From assembly GCA_003240755.1 (NCBI GenBank), contig QFNF01000004.1, positions 60,838 through 124,837 of the forward strand: a stretch of 64,000 bases of DNA, read 5' to 3'. A program made the translations under genes and the position numbers. The notes under the pieces are model-generated. The model was given only the letters and a program-made list of their open reading frames with translations, was not told where the DNA came from and searched no databases. Each line of letters opens with the position of its first letter. Position 1 is the first letter of the stretch. This DNA is from Sphingomonas hengshuiensis (lineage in GTDB: Bacteria; Pseudomonadota; Alphaproteobacteria; Sphingomonadales; Sphingomonadaceae). This document shows positions 21,864-31,370 of the stretch, in pieces.

Positions 21864-22082
21864 TTACTGCCCGTCGCCCTCCTGATTGCGGACGACGCCG
21901 CCCGAACCGCCGGCGCTGTCCGGCGATACGGTCGGTTCGGTCGGCGAGGTCGCCCCGCTGTCGGTGCCGGCACGCTCGACATCGCCGGTTGTTGTGTCCA
22001 CCGCACGTTCGATGTCGCTGCGGCGGTCGGTATCATCCTGCGGCGCGCTGTCGGGATGGGCGCTGCGGTCGCGGTCGGTCAT
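21864..22082 (-). CDS. Small hydrophilic protein of unknown function
   Basis: A 72-residue, highly charged, low-complexity protein (Asp/Arg/Ser/Thr/Gly-rich) with no hydrophobic core, probably intrinsically disordered. GGGAG lies 9-10 nt before the ATG, and the gene starts one base after the stop of the preceding proline-rich gene (TGACATG), so the two form a small operon. No family is recognised. Confidence 0.6.
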   Translation of the reverse strand: MTDRDRSAHPDSAPQDDTDRRSDIERAVDTTTGDVERAGTDSGATSPTEPTVSPDSAGGSGGVVRNQEGDGQ

Positions 22083-22083
22083 G

Positions 22084-22314
22084 TCAGTTTGCTCCCATGA
22101 CGGGTTGGCCGGGGACGGGCGTCACGCCGGGATCGCCGCCGGGCATCGGGCTCGGCACGTCGATATCGGGGCCGGGCACGTCGATCTCCGGCGGTGGCGC
22201 GGTCGGCTGGCCCGGCTCGGTCTGCGGGACGGGCTGTTCGGGTGGGGGAGCGGTCGGCGCGACACCCGGTTCGGGGGCGGGCGTCTCTGCGGGGATCGGC
22301 GGTTCGACGGGCAT
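22084..22314 (-). CDS. Small proline-rich protein of unknown function
   Basis: A 76-residue protein in which about one residue in three is proline (PIPAETPAPEPG, TAPPPEQPVPQ, DVPGPDIDVPSPMPGG). It has no signal peptide or hydrophobic stretch and should be extended or disordered. A GAGGAG site 7 nt upstream of the ATG at 22314 supports real translation. It is first in a two-gene unit with the small hydrophilic protein. Function unknown. Confidence 0.58.
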   Translation of the reverse strand: MPVEPPIPAETPAPEPGVAPTAPPPEQPVPQTEPGQPTAPPPEIDVPGPDIDVPSPMPGGDPGVTPVPGQPVMGAN

Positions 22315-22393
22315 GTTCGGTTCTCCTCGACCTTCCAACGTCCGCCGCGCTTGCCGGTTGCGGACCTTGTGCAACTCTGCGAAGCGTGGCGGC

Positions 22394-22421
22394 TTGCCCC
22401 GGCGCGCATGACTGCTATAGA
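22394..22421 (+). promoter_or_regulatory. Putative sigma-70 promoter of tRNA-Leu
   Basis: TTGCCC (22394-22399), a 16-nt spacer and TATAGA (22416-22421), ending 27 nt before the tRNA 5' end. Confidence 0.45.
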
Positions 22422-22448
22422 CGCGCCCGTGCCGGCGGCGTCCGCTCG

Positions 22449-22533
22449 GCGGGCGTGGCGGAACTGGTAGACGCGCTGGATTTAGGTTCCAGTATCGAGA
22501 GATGTGGGGGTTCGACTCCCTTCGCCCGCACCA
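22449..22533 (+). tRNA. tRNA-Leu (anticodon UAG)
   Basis: Class II tRNA of 85 nt with encoded CCA. Acceptor arms GCGGGCG (22449-22455) and CGCCCGC (22523-22529); anticodon stem CTGGA/TCCAG with loop TTTAGGT, anticodon TAG at 22483-22485; long variable arm; T-arm GGGGGTTCGACTCCC. The trigger factor gene starts 67 nt downstream. Confidence 0.97.
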
Positions 22534-22600
22534 GCAACGCCGCCTGCGCCTGTCGAAGCTGGAACCGCTCCATTCGATTCTTTTGACGAAAGCCGTGAGA

Positions 22601-24196
22601 ATGCAGACTGTCGAGACGTTGAACGAGGGCCTCAAGCGCGCCTACACGCTGACCATCACCGCCGCCGATATCGACGCGAAGGTCGATGCCGAAGTGAAGC
22701 GCGTTGCGCCGACGGTGAAGATGCCCGGCTTCCGCCCCGGCAAGGTGCCCGCCAACCTGATCCGCAAGATGCATGGCGAGGCGCTGTCGCAGGATGCGTT
22801 GAACAACACGATCCAGGACGGCATCCAGACGCTGATCGCCGAACAGAAGCTGCGCCCGGCCACCGCGCCGCAGGTGTCGCTGGAAGGCGATTATGCGCCG
22901 GGTCAGGACGCTGCCGTGACCGTGTCGCTCGAAGTGCTGCCCGATGTGCCGGCACCTGCGATCGACGGCCTGAAGCTGGAGCGGCTGACCGTTCCTGCCG
23001 ACGAAGCGGTGGTCGACCAGCAGCTCGATCAGCTCGCCAGCAGCAACAAGCGCCATGACGATGCCGGCGAAGGCCATGAAGCCGCCACCGGCGATCTGGT
23101 CGTCATGGACTTCGTCGGCAAGGTCGATGGCGTTGCCTTTGACGGCGGCACCGGCGAGGGCATGAGCGTGGAGATCGGCTCCGGCCGGCTTATCCCCGGT
23201 TTCGAAGACCAGTTGGTCGGCGTGAAGAAGGGCGACGAGAAGACGATCAACGTCACGTTCCCCGACGATTACCAGGCCGAGAATCTGAAGGGCAAGGCGG
23301 CGACCTTCGACCTGAAGATCACCGAAGTGAAGGTTCCGGCGGAAGGCGGCCCGGACGATGAATTCGCCAAGTCGCTGGGGCTTGAAAGCCTCGAGCAGCT
23401 TCGCGGCCTCATCAAGGGGCAGGTCGAGCAGGAGCTGAACGGCCTGACCCGCACCCATATGAAGCGCAAGCTGCTCGACCAGCTCGCTGCCGGTCATGAT
23501 TTCGATGTGCCGCCGTCGATGGTCGAGGCCGAGTTCGAGCAGATCTGGGCCCAGTTGCAGCACGAGGCCGGCCACGAAGCCGATCCGGAAGCGGCGCGAG
23601 CCGAACTGGAAGCCGAGCGTGACGATTACCGCCAGATCGCGGTGCGCCGCGTCCGCCTCGGCCTGCTCTTGTCGGAGATCGGCCAGAAGAATGGCATCGA
23701 GGTCAGCCAGCAGGAAATGCAGCGTCTGATTATGCAGGCCGCCCAGCAGTACGGCCCGGAAGATCGCCAGCGCTTCATCCAGTATGTCCAGCAGGAGCCG
23801 ATGGCCGCAGCGCAGCTTCGCGCGCCGCTGTACGAGGACAAGGTCGTCGACTTCCTGTTCGGGAAGGCAGAGATCACCGACCGCGAGGTGACGCGCGAGG
23901 AACTGGAAGCCGCGATCGAGAGTGAAGAGGGCGCGGTGCCGCATGTCCATGGGCCGGGTTGCGGCCACGACCATGACCATGACGCCAAGCCCGCGACGGC
24001 AAAGGATATCGAGCCCGCCGCCGCCGATGCGCCGGCCGAAGCCGAGGCGCCCAAGAAGAAGGCGGCGACCCGCAAGGCTCCGGCGAAGAAGGCCGAGGCT
24101 TCCCCGGCGGAAGCGACCGAGGACGAAGCCGCTTCCGCTCCGGCCAAGAAGCCGCGTGCCAAGAAGAAGGTCGAGAGCGAAACCAGCGAAGGCTGA
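22601..24196 (+). CDS. tig: Trigger factor with extended C-terminal tail
   Basis: Ribosome-bound chaperone and peptidyl-prolyl isomerase. Domains in order: N-terminal ribosome-binding domain with the signature GFRPGKVP (residues 46-53), FKBP domain (GDLVVMDFVGKVDGVAFDGG to LIPGFEDQLVGVKKGDEK), and the C-terminal chaperone arms. At 531 residues it is about 100 longer than the E. coli protein (432). The extra tail has a His-rich patch (PHVHGPGCGHDHDHD, near residues 447-461) and then a Lys/Ala/Pro-rich stretch (KKKAATRKAPAKKAEA and PAKKPRAKKKVES) resembling histone-H1-like tails. The start at 22601 gives the standard MQTVETLNEGLKR. Confidence 0.95.
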   Translation: MQTVETLNEGLKRAYTLTITAADIDAKVDAEVKRVAPTVKMPGFRPGKVPANLIRKMHGEALSQDALNNTIQDGIQTLIAEQKLRPATAPQVSLEGDYAPGQDAAVTVSLEVLPDVPAPAIDGLKLERLTVPADEAVVDQQLDQLASSNKRHDDAGEGHEAATGDLVVMDFVGKVDGVAFDGGTGEGMSVEIGSGRLIPGFEDQLVGVKKGDEKTINVTFPDDYQAENLKGKAATFDLKITEVKVPAEGGPDDEFAKSLGLESLEQLRGLIKGQVEQELNGLTRTHMKRKLLDQLAAGHDFDVPPSMVEAEFEQIWAQLQHEAGHEADPEAARAELEAERDDYRQIAVRRVRLGLLLSEIGQKNGIEVSQQEMQRLIMQAAQQYGPEDRQRFIQYVQQEPMAAAQLRAPLYEDKVVDFLFGKAEITDREVTREELEAAIESEEGAVPHVHGPGCGHDHDHDAKPATAKDIEPAAADAPAEAEAPKKKAATRKAPAKKAEASPAEATEDEAASAPAKKPRAKKKVESETSEG

Positions 24197-24308
24197 TTCC
24201 GCGTCCAGGTTATGCGGTGGCAATGGGCCGTCCGTTTCCGAATGGAAGCGGGCGGCCTCTGCTTGTACCGCGCTTGCTTTCGGCGGCGTCCGGTGTTGTA
24301 CGAGCGAC

Positions 24309-25247
24309 ATGACACTGACCGTTGCCGTGCTGCTGCCCTGTTACAACGAAGAAGCCGCGATCGCCGCGACCGTTGCAGGGTTTCGTGCCGCGTTGCCGCA
24401 GGCGACGGTCTATGTGTACGACAACAATTCGTCCGATCGCACGGTCGAGGTCGCGCGGAGCGCGGGCGCGGTCGTGCGGAACGAGCGTATCCAGGGCAAG
24501 GGCGCGGTGGTGCGGCGGATGTTCGCCGATATCGATGCCGACATCTATGTCATGGCGGATGGCGACGCGACCTATGATGCGGCCGCTGCACCCGAACTGG
24601 TCGCGCGGCTGGTCGATGAACAGCTCGACATGGTCGTCGGGCAGCGGGTCAGCGACGCGACGCTCGCCTATCGCCGCGGGCATCGCTTCGGCAATGCGAT
24701 GCTGACGGGCATGCTGGCGCGGCTGTTCGGGCGCAGCTTTACCGATATCCTGTCGGGCTACCGCGTCTTCTCACGGCGGTTCGTCAAGAGCTTCCCCTCA
24801 TTGTCGGCCGGGTTTGAGATCGAGACGGAGATCAGCGTCCACGCGCTCGAACTGCGCATGCCGGTGGCAGAGGTCACGACGCGCTACTTCGCCCGGCCGG
24901 AAGGGTCGGCGTCGAAACTGTCGACCTATGGCGACGGCTTTCGCATCGCCCGGACGATCGCGACGCTGTACCGGATAGAGCGGCCCTTGTGGTTCTTCGG
25001 GGCGATCGGGCTGATACTCGCGCTGATCGCGGTGATCCTCGCGGTGCCGTTGGCCATCACCTATGCCCAGACCGGGCTGGTGCCGCGCTTCCCGACCGCG
25101 ATTCTGGCGACAGGGCTCGTGATCCTTGCGTCACTGTGCCTCTTTTCGGGGCTGATCCTCGATACGGTGGTGCGCGGTCGGCGCGAGGTGCGGCGGCTGG
25201 CCTATCTGGCGCATCCGGCGCCCGGTGCCGCGGTGCGGCTGCCATAA
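24309..25247 (+). CDS. Family 2 glycosyltransferase, membrane-anchored
   Basis: A 312-residue GT-A fold protein: [14 protein letters not shown] at the N-terminus, YDNNSSDRT, and the metal motif MADGDATYD, followed by [14 protein letters not shown]. Two C-terminal transmembrane helices ([22 protein letters not shown] and [20 protein letters not shown]) anchor it, as in GtrB/dolichyl-phosphate-mannose-synthase-like enzymes that charge polyprenyl phosphate. Donor and acceptor cannot be told from sequence. It stands between tig and clpP. Confidence 0.88.
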   Translation: MTLTVAVLLPCYNEEAAIAATVAGFRAALPQATVYVYDNNSSDRTVEVARSAGAVVRNERIQGKGAVVRRMFADIDADIYVMADGDATYDAAAAPELVARLVDEQLDMVVGQRVSDATLAYRRGHRFGNAMLTGMLARLFGRSFTDILSGYRVFSRRFVKSFPSLSAGFEIETEISVHALELRMPVAEVTTRYFARPEGSASKLSTYGDGFRIARTIATLYRIERPLWFFGAIGLILALIAVILAVPLAITYAQTGLVPRFPTAILATGLVILASLCLFSGLILDTVVRGRREVRRLAYLAHPAPGAAVRLP

Positions 25248-25341
25248 CCATCGCTCCGGCGGTGTCGCGACGCGCTGGCCCCTTGCGTACCCCATCGGGA
25301 GCGCCGATGTAGGGCGGCGAAACCTACTCAGCGGGAACCCA

Positions 25342-25971
25342 ATGCAGGATATTCACGACGGCCTAGTCCCTATCGTCATCGAACAATCGAGCCGCGGCGA
25401 GCGCAGCTTCGACATCTTCTCGCGCCTGTTGCGTGAGCGTATCGTGTTCGTGACGGGCGGCGTCGAGGACCAGATGGCCTCTCTCATCACCGCACAGCTC
25501 CTGTTCCTCGAATCGGAAAATCCGAAGAAGGATATCTGGATGTACATCAACTCGCCGGGCGGGGTGGTGACGGCCGGTATGGCGATTCACGACACGATGC
25601 AGTATATCCGGCCGCGCGTCGGCACGGTGTGCATCGGCCAGGCCGCGTCGATGGGCAGCTTCCTGCTGGCCTCCGGCGAACCGGGCATGCGTGTCGCGCT
25701 GACCAATGCGCGCATCATGGTGCATCAGCCGTCGGGCGGTGCGCAGGGCATGGCGTCGGACATCGAGATCCAGGCCAAGGAAATCCTGCGCATCCGGCGC
25801 CGGATGAACGACCTGTACGCGAAATATACCGGCAAGCCGCTGGAAGAGATCGAACGTGCGATGGATCGCGACACCTTTCTCGAGGCGGACGAAGCCAAGG
25901 CGTTCGGACTGGTCGATCAGGTGTTCGACAAGCGCCCGGGCGTTGCCGAGGATGCGACCCCGGCGGCATGA
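25342..25971 (+). CDS. clpP: ATP-dependent Clp protease proteolytic subunit
   Basis: A 209-residue serine protease that forms the double-heptamer chamber served by ClpX. Catalytic Ser is in [13 protein letters not shown] and His in [14 protein letters not shown]; the third residue, Asp, lies in the MDRDTFL region. Its N-terminus ([30 protein letters not shown]) is standard. clpX follows 129 nt downstream on the same strand. Confidence 0.97.
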   Translation: MQDIHDGLVPIVIEQSSRGERSFDIFSRLLRERIVFVTGGVEDQMASLITAQLLFLESENPKKDIWMYINSPGGVVTAGMAIHDTMQYIRPRVGTVCIGQAASMGSFLLASGEPGMRVALTNARIMVHQPSGGAQGMASDIEIQAKEILRIRRRMNDLYAKYTGKPLEEIERAMDRDTFLEADEAKAFGLVDQVFDKRPGVAEDATPAA

Positions 25972-26100
25972 TGCCGCGCCTGGGCCACGCCTCGACCGGC
26001 GGCGTGGCCGGGCATGGATTTTAATGGATTGCCGGTTACGGGCCTGTGTGTATCCTGACAGGCGGAAAGACGCGCCCCGATGGTGCGGGAGATGATTTGA

Positions 26101-27366
26101 ATGACGAAGCTCAGCGGTGGCGACTCCAAGAGCACCCTGTACTGCTCGTTCTGCGGCAAGTCGCAGCACGAGGTGCGCAAGCTGATTGCGGGTCCGACCG
26201 TGTTCATCTGCGACGAATGCGTCGAATTGTGCAACGACATCATCCGTGAGGAAACGAAGTCGGCACTGGTCGCCAAGAAGGATGGCGGCGTTCCGACGCC
26301 ACAGGAAATCTGCAACGTGCTCGACGATTACGTCATCGGGCAGAAGCAGGCGAAGCGCGTGCTGTCGGTCGCGGTCCACAACCACTACAAGCGGTTGAAC
26401 CACGGGCAGAAGGGTGCCGACGTCGAACTGGCGAAATCGAACATCCTGCTGGTCGGTCCGACCGGTTGCGGCAAGACGCTGCTGGCGCAGACGCTGGCCC
26501 GCATTCTCGACGTACCGTTCACCATGGCCGATGCTACCACGCTGACCGAAGCCGGCTATGTCGGCGAGGATGTCGAGAACATCATTCTGAAGCTGCTCCA
26601 GGCATCCGACTACAACGTCGAACGGGCGCAGCGCGGGATCGTCTATATCGACGAAATCGACAAGATCAGCCGGAAGGCGGAGAATCCGTCGATCACGCGC
26701 GACGTGTCGGGCGAGGGCGTCCAGCAGGCGCTGCTCAAGCTGATGGAAGGCACGACCGCGTCGGTGCCGCCACAGGGTGGACGCAAGCACCCGCAGCAGG
26801 AATTCCTGCAGGTCGATACGACGAACATCCTGTTCATTTGCGGCGGCGCCTTCGCCGGTCTGGAAAAGATCATCGCGGATCGCCTGCAGGGCAAGTCGAT
26901 CGGGTTCGGCGCCTATGTCGCCGCGCCGGAAGAGCGCCGTACCGGCGAGGTGCTGCGCCAGACCGAGCCCGAGGATCTGCTGAAGTTCGGGCTGATCCCG
27001 GAGTTCGTCGGTCGTCTGCCGGTGATCGCGACCCTTGAGGACCTCGACGTTTCGGCGCTCATCAAGATTCTGACCGAACCGAAGAACGCGCTGGTCAAAC
27101 AGTATCAGAAGCTGTTCGACATGGAGGGCGTGAAGCTGGGCTTCAACGACGAGGCGCTGGTGTCGGTGTCGAAGAAGGCGATCGAGCGCAAGACCGGCGC
27201 GCGGGGGCTGCGTTCGATTCTCGAAGGCATCCTGCTCGATACGATGTTCGACCTGCCGTCGATGGACGGGGTGGATGAGGTCGTCGTCGACAAGGACGTG
27301 ATCGAGGGGCGCAAGGAACCGGTCCGGGTCTATGCCGAAAAGAAGAAGGCGGGCGACGCGGCCTGA
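26101..27366 (+). CDS. clpX: ATP-dependent Clp protease ATP-binding subunit
   Basis: A 421-residue AAA+ unfoldase that feeds substrates to ClpP. The N-terminal zinc domain has four Cys (YCSFCGK and [13 protein letters not shown]), then Walker [10 protein letters not shown], the pore loop [10 protein letters not shown], Walker [11 protein letters not shown], and the [14 protein letters not shown] sensor region. The start is supported by GGGAG upstream. Confidence 0.98.
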   Translation: MTKLSGGDSKSTLYCSFCGKSQHEVRKLIAGPTVFICDECVELCNDIIREETKSALVAKKDGGVPTPQEICNVLDDYVIGQKQAKRVLSVAVHNHYKRLNHGQKGADVELAKSNILLVGPTGCGKTLLAQTLARILDVPFTMADATTLTEAGYVGEDVENIILKLLQASDYNVERAQRGIVYIDEIDKISRKAENPSITRDVSGEGVQQALLKLMEGTTASVPPQGGRKHPQQEFLQVDTTNILFICGGAFAGLEKIIADRLQGKSIGFGAYVAAPEERRTGEVLRQTEPEDLLKFGLIPEFVGRLPVIATLEDLDVSALIKILTEPKNALVKQYQKLFDMEGVKLGFNDEALVSVSKKAIERKTGARGLRSILEGILLDTMFDLPSMDGVDEVVVDKDVIEGRKEPVRVYAEKKKAGDAA

Positions 27367-27498
27367 CGTTGGTCCCGAGCGGATAGGCGGGCGGGCGTCG
27401 GGCAACCGGCGCCCGTTGTGCGTTTTGGTCCTGCGGCGGACGGTGGGTCCTTTCGGCGGAGGCTTTCGTCGCACGCGCTCCAAGGCTATCCCGCGGCC

Positions 27499-28209
27499 AT
27501 GCCGATCGATCTCATATGCCTCGATGCCGACGATACCTTATGGCACAATATGCGCCATTTCGAAGAAGCGCATGCCGCGTTCACCGCGATGCTCCAGCCC
27601 TTCGTCGCTGCCGAGGTCGCACGGGAAACCCTCGATGCCTGCGAGGCGCGCAACCTCAGGCTCTACGGTTACGGCGCGAAAGGCTTTACGTTGTCGATGA
27701 TCGAAACTGCGCTGGAACTGGGTGGCGAGCGGCTGCCCGGCGCAGTCATCGCCGATCTGCTGGCGGCGGGGCGGCGTTTGCTGGCGCACCCGGTCGAACT
27801 GCTGCACGCGATCGAGGCGACGCTGGATGCCCTGGCTGATCGTGGACGGCTGGTACTGGTCACGAAGGGCGACCTGCTGCATCAGGAAGCGAAGCTGGCT
27901 GCGTCGGGCCTCGGCGATCGGTTCGCCGGGATCGAGATCGTCAGCGACAAGACCGAACAGACCTTTGCCCGGCTGTTCGACCGCTACGGTGTCGCAGCAG
28001 ATCAAGTGGTCATGGCGGGCGATTCGATGCGGTCCGACGTGCTGCCGGCGCTCGCCGCCGGCGCATGGGCGGCATATGTTCCCCAGCCGCTGGCATGGCA
28101 GCATGAGGCGGCGAAAGCGCCATCGGATCATCCGCGATTCCGCCAGTTGCCCGATCTTGGCGCCCTGCCGGGCTGGATCGATACGATCGGGCAGGGTCGC
28201 CCGGACTAA
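27499..28209 (+). CDS. HAD-family hydrolase
   Basis: A 236-residue phosphatase-like protein: motif I LDADDTLW at residues 6-13, motif II VTKGD, motif III lysine in SDKTEQTFARL, and motif IV MAGDSMRSDVLPAL, with a helical cap between motifs I and II (HAD subfamily I). Substrate unknown; it may act on a small phosphorylated metabolite. The start is chosen so that motif I sits at the usual distance from the N-terminus. Confidence 0.88.
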   Translation: MPIDLICLDADDTLWHNMRHFEEAHAAFTAMLQPFVAAEVARETLDACEARNLRLYGYGAKGFTLSMIETALELGGERLPGAVIADLLAAGRRLLAHPVELLHAIEATLDALADRGRLVLVTKGDLLHQEAKLAASGLGDRFAGIEIVSDKTEQTFARLFDRYGVAADQVVMAGDSMRSDVLPALAAGAWAAYVPQPLAWQHEAAKAPSDHPRFRQLPDLGALPGWIDTIGQGRPD

Positions 28210-28272
28210 ATCGCGAAACCACGGAAACATCGCGATCTCCACGCATTACCCTAGCGTAACGATTTTGGAGGA

Positions 28273-29442
28273 ATGATGGCGGCGGCGAGCGACCAGGAAG
28301 CAATCATGGCGGCGGAACAGGGGGAGGCTGTGGTCACACCGGCGGCGAAACGCGCGCTGCTCGACCGGACGGCGCTGCCATGGTGGTCGCTGGTCATTCC
28401 CGTGTTGGGCATCATCGCCATTTTGCTGGATCTGGCCAAGGCGAACGGTTTCGGCGCGGCACTGGCCGGCGCGGTCATGATCGGTTGCGTGGTGGTCGCG
28501 GTGCACCATGCCGAAGTCGTGGCGCACAAGGTCGGTGAGCCGTTCGGAACGCTGGTGCTTGCGGTCGCGGTGACGGTCATCGAGGTGTCGCTGATCGTAT
28601 CCCTCATGCTGTCGGGTTCGGGCGACGTTGCGACGCTGGCGCGCGATACGGTGTTCGCCGCTATCATGATTATCCTCAATTTCATCGTTGGGATCTGCCT
28701 GCTGGTCGGCGGCATCCGCCATCACGAACAGCGTTTCGTCCTGCGCGGGGTCAGCGCCGCGCTGTCGGTGCTGGCGGCAATGGCGGTGCTGTCGCTGGTG
28801 CTGCCGAACTATACCTCGACGGTGGCGGGGCCGACCCTGTCGCAGTCGCAGTTGACGTTTGTGGCGATTGTATCGTTGATACTCTACGCGACGTTCGTGA
28901 TGGTGCAAACGGTGCGCCACCGCGACTATTTCCTGCCCGCGGTCGATGGATCGCTGCCCAAGGACGCCCATGCCGAACCACCGGCGGCGGGCACCGCGTG
29001 GATCGCATTCGGCGCGCTGCTGGTCGCGCTGGTCGGCGTCGTGCTGCTTGCCAAGGACCTGTCGCCGACGATCGAGGCGGCGGTGCTGGGCGCGGGGCTG
29101 CCGCTGGCGGTGGTCGGTATCCTGATCGCGGCGCTGGTACTGGCGCCCGAAAGCCTCGCCGCGGTCAAGGCGGCGCGCAAAGACCGGCTGCAGACCAGCC
29201 TGAACCTTGCCATGGGGTCTGCGCTGGCGACGATCGGCCTGACGATCCCCAGCGTGGCGATCGTGTCGCTGGTAATGGACTGGCCGCTGTCCCTCGGGAT
29301 CGATGCCAAGTCGACGGTGCTGTTCGCGCTGTCGCTGCTGGTATCGACGCTGACCCTGGGCAACGGGCGGACGACGGTGTTGGCGGGTATCGTCCACCTC
29401 ACGATCTTTGCCGCCTATATGTTCGTCACGATCGTTCCGTGA
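28273..29442 (+). CDS. chaA: Calcium/sodium:proton antiporter, ChaA type
   Basis: A CaCA-superfamily antiporter of 389 residues with about 11 transmembrane segments. The two inverted ion-binding repeats are visible: GEPFGTLVLAVAVTVIEVSLI (alpha-1) and LNLAMGSALATIGLTIPSVAI (alpha-2), each with the conserved acidic or polar residue. ChaA exchanges Ca2+ or Na+/K+ for H+. GGAGG lies very close to the first ATG, so the second (28276) may be the true start. Confidence 0.88.
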   Translation: MMAAASDQEAIMAAEQGEAVVTPAAKRALLDRTALPWWSLVIPVLGIIAILLDLAKANGFGAALAGAVMIGCVVVAVHHAEVVAHKVGEPFGTLVLAVAVTVIEVSLIVSLMLSGSGDVATLARDTVFAAIMIILNFIVGICLLVGGIRHHEQRFVLRGVSAALSVLAAMAVLSLVLPNYTSTVAGPTLSQSQLTFVAIVSLILYATFVMVQTVRHRDYFLPAVDGSLPKDAHAEPPAAGTAWIAFGALLVALVGVVLLAKDLSPTIEAAVLGAGLPLAVVGILIAALVLAPESLAAVKAARKDRLQTSLNLAMGSALATIGLTIPSVAIVSLVMDWPLSLGIDAKSTVLFALSLLVSTLTLGNGRTTVLAGIVHLTIFAAYMFVTIVP

Positions 29443-29447
29443 TCCGG

Positions 29448-29485
29448 CCACGCCGCCGGGCGGCCATGCCGTCCCGGCGGTGGAA
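29448..29485. terminator. Hairpin between convergent chaA and M1 peptidase genes
   Basis: CCGCCGGG (29453-29460) and CCCGGCGG (29473-29480) form an 8-bp stem flanked by CCA/TGG. No T-run. The remaining 29486-29596 shows no gene that I can support. Confidence 0.4.
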
Positions 29486-29596
29486 CTGTACGCCATGGCA
29501 CAGGGACGCGCGGATGGCGCCATGTGCCGTTCGGGCGCAAGCCTATGAAAGGTGAGAGCAACCGCCGGATCCGGGCGTCGCGGTCGTTCCGGACCA

Positions 29597-31276
29597 TCAT
29601 GGGGTCGCTATAGTCGGGCGCTGCATCCGTTCGATCGCGACCGACCGCCGCAGCAGCCGCGCCATCGGATCGATGACGACATGCGCGTCTGCCGGCACGA
29701 CGATCGTTTCCGATCCGGTCGCCATCGCCAGGGTACGGGGCCGGCCATCAACGGTCAGTTCCACCGGCAACGGAAAGGGGCCATCGCCCGGTACCTGCCA
29801 CCTGAGCGTCAGGCGATCGCTGGTGCGCTGCTCGATCAGGTCGGGCAGCGCCGCCTGCCGCAGATACACGTCGAAGAACCAGCCGAGATCGCGCCCGCTT
29901 TCCTGCGCCACCGCCACCTCGAAATCGCGGGTGGTGGCGAAACGCGGCGTGAAGTTGCCCGGGCGTGGATCGATGCGGCCATAGACCAGCCGGCGGGTCG
30001 CGGCGAAAAAGGCGCGATCGCCGATCAGGTGCCGCAGGCTGTGCAACATCCATGCACCCTTGAAATAGACGTCCGTGCCCGGTCCCTGCGTACCGTTTAC
30101 GTCGCGCGAGGTAAGCGACCTTCCCGATACGATCGGCGCCCGGTTGGCCACGCGTTGCCGCTGGATCAGCAGCATCGACAGATAGCGTGCATCGCCCTCG
30201 CGCCACTGTCCATAGAGCGGTTGCATGTAGGAACCGAACGCCTCGTGCAGCCAGAAATCGTCCCAGTCGGCGGCAGTCAACTGGTTGCCGAACCATTCAT
30301 GGCTGAATTCGTGCTGGAACAGCCAGTCGAACCCTTCGGGCGCAGCCTTGTAGTCGTTGCCATAGGCGTTGATCGTCTGGTGCTCCATGCCCAGATACGG
30401 CGTCTCGACCACGCCCATCTTCTGATCGGCAAAGGGATAGGGGCCGATGGTCGCCTCGAAGAAGTCGAGCGTCGGGGCGAACTCCGCAAAGAGTTCGGCG
30501 GCCTGCGCGGCCTTGCCCTCCAGATGCCACAAGGCGAGCGGGATGACATTGCCGAAGCGGCTGCGATAGCTGCCCCTGATCTCGGCATAGGGACCGACGC
30601 TGATCGCCAGTGCATAGGGATTGGTCGAACCCGCATGCCAATGCCAGGTCGTACGGCCATCGCGCAGGTGATCCACCCCGCGCAGCACGCCGTTCGCCGG
30701 AGCCGACAGGCCGGCAGGGACGGTGATGTGCAGGTCGACCGCCGCCGGTTCGCCGCTCGGGAAATCGAGGCATGGCCACCACAGGTCGCAACCGGTCTGC
30801 TGCGCGGTCGTGCCGAACCATGGCTTGCCCTGCCAACTGCTCCACACGAAGCCATCGTCCCATGGCGCGCGCCGGGCGACGCGCGGCTGCCCGCCATAGC
30901 GGATATCGACCCTGATGTTCTGGCCCGCCGCCAGCGAATGATCGATCACGATCTGCCCGTCGCCGTGCCGCCAGCGGACGCGGGGCAAGGTGGTCCCGTC
31001 GATCCGGAGCGCCGACACTGGCAGCGCATCGTCCAGATCGATGGTCAGTCGCGGCACCGGTGCCTGCGCGGTCAGCGTCAGCGTGGCCCGCGCCGACAGC
31101 ATCCGCCGTGCGGGCAGCGTCTCGATCGCCAGATCGGCATGGGCAAGACGCAGCGCAGCGCGCTCGGGTGCGACCGCCCCGCCTGATCGCAGTGTCATCG
31201 GGCCGACCGGAGGCAGGGTAGCGGCCGGCGCGCTCTGCATCGCCGCCACCAGCGCGAACGCGATCGATACCGCCAT
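29597..31276 (-). CDS. M1 family metallopeptidase, exported
   Basis: A 559-residue gluzincin aminopeptidase with a short signal peptide (SIAFALVAAMQSAPAA). The exopeptidase motif GMEHQT lies near residue 295 and the zinc site HEFSHEWFGN near residue 322, followed by the downstream Glu in WLHEAFGSYMQ. A beta-sandwich domain precedes the catalytic domain. The large C-terminal domain of PepN is absent, as in periplasmic M1 enzymes. It is divergent from lon. Confidence 0.9.
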   Translation of the reverse strand: MAVSIAFALVAAMQSAPAATLPPVGPMTLRSGGAVAPERAALRLAHADLAIETLPARRMLSARATLTLTAQAPVPRLTIDLDDALPVSALRIDGTTLPRVRWRHGDGQIVIDHSLAAGQNIRVDIRYGGQPRVARRAPWDDGFVWSSWQGKPWFGTTAQQTGCDLWWPCLDFPSGEPAAVDLHITVPAGLSAPANGVLRGVDHLRDGRTTWHWHAGSTNPYALAISVGPYAEIRGSYRSRFGNVIPLALWHLEGKAAQAAELFAEFAPTLDFFEATIGPYPFADQKMGVVETPYLGMEHQTINAYGNDYKAAPEGFDWLFQHEFSHEWFGNQLTAADWDDFWLHEAFGSYMQPLYGQWREGDARYLSMLLIQRQRVANRAPIVSGRSLTSRDVNGTQGPGTDVYFKGAWMLHSLRHLIGDRAFFAATRRLVYGRIDPRPGNFTPRFATTRDFEVAVAQESGRDLGWFFDVYLRQAALPDLIEQRTSDRLTLRWQVPGDGPFPLPVELTVDGRPRTLAMATGSETIVVPADAHVVIDPMARLLRRSVAIERMQRPTIATP

Positions 31277-31301
31277 GGGTCAGCGGGCTGACGAACGGAG
31301 A

Positions 31302-31331
31302 TTGATGGCGCGGCAATTGCCACCATATAAG
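31302..31331 (+). promoter_or_regulatory. Putative lon promoter
   Basis: TTGATG (31302-31307), an 18-nt spacer and TATAAG (31326-31331), 40 nt before the lon ATG. The CACCATATAA context also resembles the -10 region of sigma-32 heat-shock promoters, which would suit lon. Confidence 0.42.
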
Positions 31332-31370
31332 GTCGTGGGTCCGGCAGTTCGGCCGGGTCGTGGAGTGTCC

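Noticed and set aside
22415..24310. A 631-codon open frame antisense to trigger factor
   Set aside because: It also covers tRNA-Leu and has no recognisable content.
25363..27483. A 706-codon open frame antisense to clpP and clpX
   Set aside because: Shadow of recognised genes; no ribosome-binding site or family features.
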